From the NCBI GenBank assembly GCA_019217005.1, contig JAHBNG010000035.1, positions 1 through 64,000 on the forward strand: a DNA stretch of 64,000 bases, in the 5' to 3' direction. Numbering within the stretch: the stretch's first letter is position 1; every line of letters begins with the position of its first letter. The position numbers were made by a program, and so were the translations under genes. Below, one piece after another: positions 56,983 to 64,000 of the stretch. The notes under the pieces are model-generated. The model was not told the DNA's origin, did not search any database, and was given only the letters and a program-made list of their open reading frames with translations. Origin of the DNA: Chloroflexi bacterium TSY. GTDB taxonomy: Bacteria > Chloroflexota > Anaerolineae > Caldilineales > Caldilineaceae.

Positions 56983-58878
56983 TTAGGGGCGATCCGGCAC
57001 TGTTTCATCATAAAGCCATGCATGAAGAACCCCTCGGACTTCTTCTCCACCCAACTCCACTACCAGATCAATAAAATCCTGTGTGCTGGCTATCCCATGT
57101 TCGTGTTGCTTGTAAAAGGTCCGCAAAATCTCGAAGAAGGTGTCGTCGCCAACTGTTAGGCGCAACGCATGCAGTGTCCATGCACCACGTACATAAACTG
57201 TCTGCGAAAAAAGGTCCGCCACCTCGACAGATGCAGGTGGGGCCATCTTCTGTCGCACGATATGTGAATACATGCCATCCATCGTCTGATTGAAGGTAGT
57301 TGTGCCCCGTTTATGCTCGGTCCAAAGTTGTTGAAAGTAGGTCGCGAAGCCCTCGTTGAGCCAGACGTCGCGCCAGTTTTCAGGACTCACACTGTTGCCG
57401 AACCATTGGTGCATGAGTTCGTGGAAGATAACGCCCTCTGCAGATCCACTGGCACTAAATGTTGAAAGGGTTTGTGTCTCCAGCGCCCAACCAACATTCT
57501 TCGTTAAGAGAATCACACCGTAGGTATCATAGGGATAGGGACCAATCATTTCATTCATGAAGGCGATCATCTCTGCTGTTGGACCAAATTGTTCTTTGAT
57601 GCTCTCGCTTGTTCCCTTCGGAAAATAATTCCGAATGAGCAAACCGTCTGGCCCGGTCTCTTCTACCAACTCATAATCGCCAATGTGAATCGTTGCCAGA
57701 TAACTGGCCATCGGATCGTCGAGCATCCAAATATAGGTAATGGCGTTCTCGTTCTCGAGCTGCTCAGTCAAAACGCCATTCGCCGCAACCACAAAGGGCT
57801 GTGGAACAGTAATCCGAAAGGTATATGTCGCCTTATCCTGAGGATGGTTGTTGACTGGATACCAGTTCATCGAACCAGACGGTTCGCTGACCGCAAAGAT
57901 GCCCCCTGGTTGTTTCTGCCAACCGACCCGGAAAAAGGGCACACCTGGATCGTCTAGTGGTTCTGGTGTACCGTGATAGCTGACGATTGTCTTGAAGAGT
58001 TGGCCTTCAACAATTGGCTCGCTTGGAGTAATGACCAACTCGATTCCGTGACGCGATATATCTGCTTCCACCCCATTAACCTGTACAGAAGTCACCTCAA
58101 GGCCCGATAGATCCAAATTGAATTGATCCAGGTTTTGGGTCGCTTCTGCATCAACAGTTGTCTGTCCAGAAATGAAATTTTGTTCGATATCAACGGTCAA
58201 CTCAATGGTATAATGCACTACATCATAGCCCCCGTTCCCCAGTTCGGGGTAAAACTCATCGCCAAGTCCAGAGTGGCCTGGCGCGGCAAGAGAGAACGTC
58301 ATAGTACCGCCATCATAGACCACGACGAGCTCATCTTTCTCCTCCGCATCAATGACAAAACGCTCTGCAAGGTTGAGCCCCTCTGAGAACCAATCAAAGA
58401 GTGATTCGGGCCGACACCTCATACGTGTGAACCCAATCTGAAATGTGATTTCGCCCGAGATAGTTTCTACATCATTCATTGAGGTAGTAGATTCGTAGGC
58501 ACCCATTCCTTGATTGCAATCGGCCAACACCGCCAAAGTATCATCATTCATCAACTCAATCGTATAACGAGTTGGATCGTCCGGCATGACTCGTTGACCA
58601 TCTTGCGTTTCAATGGAGCGCAAATACCATGTTTTGCCTTGAATTACCTTCGAATCTTCTGTAGGTGATTCACTTGCCACAGATTCGGTCTTCATGGACA
58701 ATGGAGCGATTTGCTGTGTCTGACAAGCAAGCAATAAAAGCGATACCACAGATCCCCAGAAAAGTTTTGTACCACGTCTCTCAGAGCAGAGACGGGACAA
58801 AGCTTTTCTGGGTGAGTATATGACACCACTACTGAATCGAGGAATCCAATAGGTCAAACGAGATCGCTTCAAATTCAT
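56983..58878 (-). CDS. META-domain plus M1-family metallopeptidase lipoprotein
   Basis: 631 residues from ATG 58878 (MNLKRSRLTYW), with AAAGGAC upstream. A membrane segment ends in a lipobox (SLLLLAC), so the mature protein is probably a lipid-anchored exported enzyme. Residues about 75-190 resemble the META/HslJ domain (TWYLRSIETQDGQ ... LADCNQGMGAYES). The M1 peptidase follows (LDLSGLEVTSVQVNG), with the zinc site HELMHQWFGN and the downstream Glu in WLNEGFATYFQQLW. The exopeptidase motif is less clear: GSMNW stands where GAMEN is usual, so true aminopeptidase activity is uncertain. The META plus M1 arrangement is unusual. It seems to be the first gene of a pair with the site-2 protease. 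Confidence 0.85.
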   Translation of the reverse strand: MNLKRSRLTYWIPRFSSGVIYSPRKALSRLCSERRGTKLFWGSVVSLLLLACQTQQIAPLSMKTESVASESPTEDSKVIQGKTWYLRSIETQDGQRVMPDDPTRYTIELMNDDTLAVLADCNQGMGAYESTTSMNDVETISGEITFQIGFTRMRCRPESLFDWFSEGLNLAERFVIDAEEKDELVVVYDGGTMTFSLAAPGHSGLGDEFYPELGNGGYDVVHYTIELTVDIEQNFISGQTTVDAEATQNLDQFNLDLSGLEVTSVQVNGVEADISRHGIELVITPSEPIVEGQLFKTIVSYHGTPEPLDDPGVPFFRVGWQKQPGGIFAVSEPSGSMNWYPVNNHPQDKATYTFRITVPQPFVVAANGVLTEQLENENAITYIWMLDDPMASYLATIHIGDYELVEETGPDGLLIRNYFPKGTSESIKEQFGPTAEMIAFMNEMIGPYPYDTYGVILLTKNVGWALETQTLSTFSASGSAEGVIFHELMHQWFGNSVSPENWRDVWLNEGFATYFQQLWTEHKRGTTTFNQTMDGMYSHIVRQKMAPPASVEVADLFSQTVYVRGAWTLHALRLTVGDDTFFEILRTFYKQHEHGIASTQDFIDLVVELGGEEVRGVLHAWLYDETVPDRP

Positions 58879-59021
58879 GTCCTTTTTCCGATTGTTCGTT
58901 ATAATATCAAAATAAGCCAAGTCTTATCATACATGTAACTATGGTAAACTACAATTGTGTGTATACAGATGAATTGAAAATGAAAAGTTATTCATGTTTG
59001 AGGCCAATCCGATTATTAAAG

Positions 59022-59098
59022 GATCCACAGATTGACTGGATTTCTCTCTTCTAATCCTGTAAATCCTGTTCATCTGTGGATAATTGATTATTTGGAAT
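59022..59098. repeat. Dispersed CCACAGATGG repeat, copy S2
   Basis: GGATCCACAGATTGACTGGA at 59021 pairs with CTGTTCATCTGTGGATAATT near 59066-59085, followed by TTTGGAATTG. It lies in the divergent gap between the M1 gene and the methyltransferase gene, about 40 nt before the latter's start. Confidence 0.65.
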
Positions 59099-59141
59099 TG
59101 TTTGAAGCAAAGTGTGATAGTAGCAAAGTGAGAGATACAAC

Positions 59142-61070
59142 ATGAATCCATTTTTAGAGAAGCTATCCCGATCTCCTCTTTTAACTGACGGTGCCACTGG
59201 GACAGTGCTCCATGCCCGTGGCGTCAGCAGCGCTCAATCTTTAGAAAGTCTGGTCTTGACTCAACCGCAGTGGATTCGCGAAGTTCACCAAGCATATGCC
59301 TCTGCTGGCGCTGATGTGATCAAAACCCATACGTTTGGTGCAAATCGGCTTCGTTTGGCCAAATACGAACTGGCCGACCAAGTCCATGACATCAATTTCC
59401 AGGCCACAAAACTTGTACGCGACGTACGCGAAATTGCTGGTCGAGCGCTTTTCATTGCAGGAGACATTGGACCACTTGGTAAACGAATTGCCCCCCACGG
59501 CGAACTTGATGAGGAGCAGGCAGAAGCGGTCTTTCGCGAACAGATTACGGTTCTGTGGGAAGCAGGGGCCGATTTGCTTCTATTCGAAACCTTTAATAGT
59601 CTGTTAGAACTGCGGTTGGCTGTTCGTGCAGCAAAATCTGTCTGTGATTTGCCAGTGGTGGCATCGATGACCTATAGCGAAAGTGATCTCACGCCAGCTG
59701 CAATCGAAATGGCCGCTTTGGCAGCAGAACAATTAGAACAAGAAGGAGCAGACGTAATCGGAGTGAACTGTCTCGTTGATACGGGGCGAATGCAGGAGAT
59801 CCTTGATGCAATCCACTACACCATTGCCGATGCACCTCTGTCTGCAATGCCAAATGCAGGTTTCCCAAGCCGCATCCAAGGACGCTTGACATATGCATCC
59901 AGTCCAGAATTAATGGCGCAAACAGTCGCTCCGTTTGTCGAGAGTGGCGTCCAGTTGCTGGGAGGCTGCTGTGGCACAACGCCTTCCCATATTTGGGCCA
60001 TGCGCTGTGCACTAGACGCATATTTTGCTGAGCAGACTGTCGATCATTTGACTGTCGATGTGCGAACGATTCTTAGCAACCAAACAGATGGTGACAAGCA
60101 ATCAGCCCTGCATTTGGGGGTGACGGCGACCTACGGAGAGACAGAACGTTCGCCTTCCCGTTTTCTACAGAAGCTGCAAAATGGCAAGTTTGTGATTAGC
60201 GTCGAAGTTGATCCGCCCAAAGGATTCAACCCTCAAAAGCAGATTGATGGCGCACATCACGCAAAGGCAATGGGCGCAGACGCCATCAATGTGGCCGATA
60301 GTCCAATGGCGCGCGTGCGGATGGGCGCTCTGTCACTCTGCACGTTGATTCAACAGCGGGTCGACATCGAGACGATTTTGCACTACACAACCCGAGACCG
60401 GTCGTTGATGGCTTTACAATCGGACCTCATTGGGGCCCATGCAATCGGTCTCCGTAACATCTTGGCCTTAACGGGTGATCCACCTAGTTTAGGCGATAGC
60501 CAAGGGAGTAGTGCTGTCTATGATGTAGATAGTATCGGGTTGGTGCGTATTATTCAGAAAATGAATGAAGGGGTTGATCAGAATGATCAGGAGTTTGGTC
60601 AAAAAGGTAATTTTACGATTGCCGTCGCTTGTGATCCAACACGGCCCGATCTCGTCGAAGAGGTCGATCGGTTTCATCAAAAAGTAAGTGGTGGTGCTCA
60701 TTTCACCATGACACAGCCCATTTATGACCCACAACTATGGCTTGACTTTCTGACACTCTATAATCAACGACACGGCGAATTTCCTGTGCCTGTTCTGATC
60801 GGCGTTCTTCCGGTGCAGAGCCATCGTCACGCGACATTTCTACACGAGAAAGTACCTGGGATTACGCTGAGCGACGATGCCCTGGACCGAATGCGTCGTG
60901 CTGGCAGTGAAGGGCGGCGCGAGGGTGTGCGGATGGCGCAAGAACTGCTTTTAGCGCTCAAAGAACTGCCTCATGTACAGGGTGTATATCTGATGCCCAG
61001 TTTTGGACGATATGAGCTGGCCTGTCAGGTATTAGAAGTCTTAAGGGAAAAAGAACGTGCAGAAGTATGA
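59142..61070 (+). CDS. Bifunctional homocysteine S-methyltransferase / methylenetetrahydrofolate reductase
   Basis: 642 residues from ATG 59142, after AGTGAGAGATACAAC. The N-terminal half (1-290) is a zinc-dependent homocysteine methyltransferase: [15 protein letters not shown], then the three zinc cysteines C210 (GVNCLV) and C276-C277 (GGCCGTTP). The C-terminal half (about 345-640) is a MTHFR TIM barrel: [42 protein letters not shown] and [10 protein letters not shown]. It is cytoplasmic. It would reduce methylene-THF to methyl-THF and use a methyl donor to make methionine. The fusion is known in several bacterial phyla, including the YitJ-like proteins. No lesion is seen. It looks like an ordinary single housekeeping gene in this region. 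Confidence 0.93.
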   Translation: MNPFLEKLSRSPLLTDGATGTVLHARGVSSAQSLESLVLTQPQWIREVHQAYASAGADVIKTHTFGANRLRLAKYELADQVHDINFQATKLVRDVREIAGRALFIAGDIGPLGKRIAPHGELDEEQAEAVFREQITVLWEAGADLLLFETFNSLLELRLAVRAAKSVCDLPVVASMTYSESDLTPAAIEMAALAAEQLEQEGADVIGVNCLVDTGRMQEILDAIHYTIADAPLSAMPNAGFPSRIQGRLTYASSPELMAQTVAPFVESGVQLLGGCCGTTPSHIWAMRCALDAYFAEQTVDHLTVDVRTILSNQTDGDKQSALHLGVTATYGETERSPSRFLQKLQNGKFVISVEVDPPKGFNPQKQIDGAHHAKAMGADAINVADSPMARVRMGALSLCTLIQQRVDIETILHYTTRDRSLMALQSDLIGAHAIGLRNILALTGDPPSLGDSQGSSAVYDVDSIGLVRIIQKMNEGVDQNDQEFGQKGNFTIAVACDPTRPDLVEEVDRFHQKVSGGAHFTMTQPIYDPQLWLDFLTLYNQRHGEFPVPVLIGVLPVQSHRHATFLHEKVPGITLSDDALDRMRRAGSEGRREGVRMAQELLLALKELPHVQGVYLMPSFGRYELACQVLEVLREKERAEV

Positions 61071-61098
61071 TTTTGGTTCATGTTTTTGGTAGAATTTG

Positions 61099-61146
61099 GC
61101 TGATAGCTGATAGCTGACAGCTAATGGTCGATAGCTAACGGCCGAT
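61099..61146. repeat. GCTGATA-type short tandem repeat
   Basis: Five to six imperfect units (GCTGATA, GCTGACA, GCTAATG, GCTAACG) follow one another just upstream of the HerA-like gene. They are similar to the tract at 9130-9162. Confidence 0.5.
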
Positions 61147-61176
61147 ATTACTCATCACGAATCATGTTAAGGGGTT

Positions 61177-63116
61177 ATGATGCAAGCTCCACCCGAACGC
61201 TTGGGGTCATTTTATCTCGGTACTGAATATGATCTGGAGGATGGTAACTATAGTGAGTTTCCTGTCAACTACGATGCTCGCGATCTGACCACCCATGCTG
61301 TTTGTGTTGGCATGACGGGGAGTGGCAAGACCGGACTTTGTGTTGGCCTTCTTGAAGAAGCCGCGATGGATCAGGTTCCAGCGATCTTGATCGATCCCAA
61401 AGGGGACATCACGAATTTGTTGCTGCAATTTCCCGAACTCCAACCATCTGATTTTCAGGATTGGATCAATCCCGACGATGCCCGTCGCAAGGGACAGACG
61501 ATCGAAGAATATGCTCAGGCGACGGCGGAGTTGTGGCGCAATGGGTTAAATGATTGGGGCATTGGGCCAGAGCGCATCCGAACCTTACAAGCGACGACAG
61601 ATTACACGATCTTTACACCGGGTTCGGATGCCGGTATTCGCGTGAATATTCTCGGCAGTCTGGCTGCACCAGGTATTGATTTCGATTCCGACGCCGAAGC
61701 CATTCGAGAATGCATTAGCGGCACAGTTTCCGCGCTCCTGGGTTTGATTGAACGCAAAGCTGATCCGGTGCGTAGCCGAGAGGCAGTCCTGCTTTCGAAT
61801 ATCTTTGAGCATTTCTGGAGACAGAACAAGAATCTGGATCTAACGCAGCTGATCCTTGCCGTTCAGACACCACCCGTTCGTCAGATCGGTGTCTTTGATG
61901 TTGACACATTCTATCCCGCCAAAGATCGCTTTGATCTTGCGATGGCTTTCAATAGCTTGATGGCTGCACCGACCTTCCAAAGTTGGTTGCAAGGCGAACC
62001 ACTCGATATCGATACGCTCTTTTATACGCCAGAGGGGAAGCCGCGTCATAGCATCTTCTATATTGCCCATCTAAGTGACAACGAGCGCATGTTCTTTGTG
62101 ACGTTGCTGCTCGAAAATGTGCGCTCTTGGATGCGGCGTCAATCGGGCACGACTAGTTTGCGCGCCTTGCTCTATTTTGATGAGGTCTTCGGCTTTTTCC
62201 CTCCAACAGCGGAACCACCCTCGAAACGCCCCTTATTAAATTAACCCTTCTCAAACAAGCCCGTGCATTTGGTTTGGGAACAATTTTGGTCACGCAAAAC
62301 CCGGTCGACATCGATTATAAGGGATTGACCAATGCTGGAACCTGGTTTATCGGCAAGCTTCAAGCTGAACGTGACAAGATGCGCGTGCTAGAGGGATTGA
62401 AAGGTGCAATTGCGGAAGCAGGTGGAAATTTGGATGTAGACTACGATCGGCTCATTTCTCAACTAGGGAGCCGCGTTTTCTTGCTTCACAATGTACATGA
62501 GGATGGTCCCGTAGTCTTCCATACACGTTGGGTCATGAGTTATTTGCGCGGTCCGTTGACTCGGCCTCAAGTGCGACAGCTCATGGCGGATCGTAAACAC
62601 ATGATGCCCCAGGCAAGTACGCCAAATAGTAGTCGTCCAGCAATGGCTCCGACAGTTGCCGCTACGAGCCCAGCTGTTGCACCGACTACAGAAGTATCTG
62701 GGGCGCCAGATGGTTTTTCGCCAACTCCTCCATCGTTGAGTCAAGCGATTGAACTGGTCTATTTACCCATTGAACTGAGCGAACGCGTCGCTGTCCGCCA
62801 ATTAGTAGAGGATGAGGGGAATACAGTAGAGCCAGAATCCATTGTCCTCACCTACGAACCAGCAATTGTGGGAGCTGCCAGCGTGCGCTATTATAGCCGC
62901 AAGCACAATGTGGACCAGCAAGCAGAGCAACTGCTTCTCACTCGAGCGCCAAATGGACCACTTGGTGTTGATTGGGAAGATGCGGAAACATTATCGATCG
63001 ATCTGCGTGATCTACTGTACGACTATGAGTATGTGGATGAAGATCAAGGCCCTTATTTTGCGCCCGTTCCAGAAAAGGCAAATAGTGTACGTCTTTACTT
63101 TCTGGTAAAGGCTTGA
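61177..63116 (+). pseudogene. HerA-like (DUF87/DUF853-type) ATPase, frameshifted, with an IS at its C-terminus
   Basis: ATG 61177 or 61180 follows TAAGGGG. Walker A GMTGSGKT is at residues 45-52. LIDPKGDI follows, typical of HerA/FtsK-type ATPases, then Walker [14 protein letters not shown]. The frame breaks near 62223 (PSKRPLLN, stop) and resumes one base over as [34 protein letters not shown], the sensor region. A C-terminal part of about 270 residues ends at 63092, where IS copy 3 begins, and the last residues LYFLVKA come partly from IS DNA. The family is hexameric motors that pump DNA or remodel protein-DNA complexes. Without the frameshift the protein would be about 645 residues. The function in this organism is not inferable from the neighbours. 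Confidence 0.85.
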
Positions 63117-64000
63117 GTGACAAAGGGCAAACCGAAAGGGGCGGAAAAAAGAATCCACCCTGAAAAAACGGGATAAAATGTAAAAATAGTGCTCGGCTAG
63201 TTTAAGCAGCGGCTTTGAGGCGGCGATGAGCGAGAACGCCTTTAGGTAAATGGTGTGAAACCGAGGCCTTTTTCCGAAAGTCAGGGTCGAGTTGGTCGGG
63301 AGTTGGAAAAAGAGCACTCGAGAGAACGCGGCACAGCCTGCCGGGAGTGGCTTGAGGCTCTCGATCCCAGTAGCCAGTCGGTATGGGAGGAAGAGAAGCG
63401 GCTAAATGGGAAAGAAGATTGCCAGCCAGCAGCCCCAGTTCAGGTAAGCGGAAACAAGCCTCATCGGCATGAACAAATTGACGATGTAAGCCAATCATCT
63501 GCTTGGAAGCCAAGGGGGGATGTTCAACAGGCCAGCGCTCCAGAGAGAAAAGATAAATGGTTTCAGCTTGTAAAGCCATGACGGTCGCCAGAACCAAAGG
63601 TGTGTGATAAGCAGGATCCTGAAAGACGTAAATCGAATAGGTGCGGTTGGCTGTATCCACCTTGGTTGTCCTGGGGACGAGATTGTGCCATGCTTGATAG
63701 CGAATCAGGCGACCACTATAGACAAATTGACCAAACGAGTCTGGAGTTGTGGCCTCGAGTCGCTTTCCCCTATAGCATCGAGAGAGCGGACGCACAATAT
63801 CACCATATTCGGGTGGTCTGCCTTTTTCCTTACCTCATTGCGGCGCGCTGTGTAGTTAATCGCTTCCCGAAGGACAAATCGGTCGACGTCGCTTTCTAGC
63901 ATTTCTCTGATTGTAAACCCGGCATCGACCACCGCCACTTCGTCTGACTCCAGTGATTTCTTGGTCTCTTTCAGCAGCTTTTTCCGAAACTCACTTTCCT
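63093..64000 (-). mobile_element. IS copy 3 of the CTTTACTTTCTGG family, cut by the window end
   Basis: It starts CTTTACTTTCTGGTAAA at 63093, as in copies 1 and 2. It is colinear with copy 1 and keeps the middle segment that copy 2 lacks. The far end is beyond the window, so the duplication cannot be checked. It sits in the 3' end of the HerA-like gene. Confidence 0.9.
63202..64000 (-). pseudogene. DDE transposase of IS copy 3, partial
   Basis: The second half is one open frame from 63795 to 63202 (MRPLSRCYRGKRLEATTPDS ... LERWPVEHPPLASKQMIGL), intact where copy 1 is broken. The upstream part is in another frame (AVVDAGFTIREMLE, near 63938), with a shift near 63830. Copies 1 and 3 therefore have different lesions. 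Together the three copies allow the undamaged protein to be deduced. Confidence 0.75.

Overview
The window looks like a stretch of a filamentous or multicellular Chloroflexota genome, in the Caldilinea/Anaerolineae-like range. I infer this from protein architecture, not from any marker gene or search. The clues are very large secreted right-handed beta-helix proteins with a period of about 64-66 residues, secreted BACON, DNRLRE and DUF11 modules, a CHAT protease fused to a cyclase-like domain, a signalling ATPase and TPRs, a BTAD/SARP-type regulator, and several secreted proteins that end in a tail like 'YLPLL'. I see no rRNA, tRNA or CRISPR array.

Layout. 1-4.7 kb holds two decayed genes, an ISL3-type transposase and a BTAD-ATPase-TPR regulator. 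4.9-6.6 kb holds a defective IS and two palindromic elements. 6.9-15.5 kb (+ strand) is a cell-surface or glycan group: two related beta-helix proteins, a small Tat-signal protein, a Gfo/Idh oxidoreductase and a DegT-type sugar aminotransferase. 15.7-42.6 kb (- strand) is a run of seven genes. Read 5' to 3' they are a sigma-70-family factor, a 261-aa protein, an SH3b protein, a Thr/Pro-rich secreted protein, a CHAT/cyclase-like/ATPase/TPR giant, a 1650-aa beta-helix protein and a beta-helix protein fused to a C25 (gingipain-like) caspase-fold peptidase. 42.9-52.1 kb (+ strand) has a BACON protein, a subtilase with BACON, DNRLRE and DUF11 modules, a second Gfo/Idh enzyme and a MacB/FtsX-type permease. 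52.2-63.1 kb is more housekeeping-like: polyprenyl-phosphate sugar transferase, GT4 glycosyltransferase, site-2 protease, META-M1 lipoprotein, homocysteine methyltransferase/MTHFR and a HerA-like ATPase. The window ends inside a third copy of the IS first seen at 4.9 kb.

Mobile DNA dominates the story. Five insertions lie inside host genes with matching target-site duplications, and arithmetic removal of each restores one open frame. They are an IS1380-like element in the second beta-helix gene, an IS701/IS4-like element in the 1650-aa gene, an IS plus a 155-bp MITE in the SH3b gene, and a 155-bp MITE in the permease. Some are nested: a MITE lies inside the IS1380-like transposase, and an ISAzo13/IS630-like element lies inside the terminal repeat of the IS701-like element. 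All three MITE copies are exactly 155 bp with perfect 8-bp duplications, and two are identical, so the burst is recent.

The two most interesting signals are these. (1) A hairpin of about 70 bp occurs four times, always in the same orientation relative to a following start codon, and its loop is present in two opposite orientations. (2) The sigma/CHAT/beta-helix/C25 gene run is a candidate protease-based signalling or conflict system. Single-base frameshifts in several large genes may be real decay or sequencing error; the sequence alone cannot tell.
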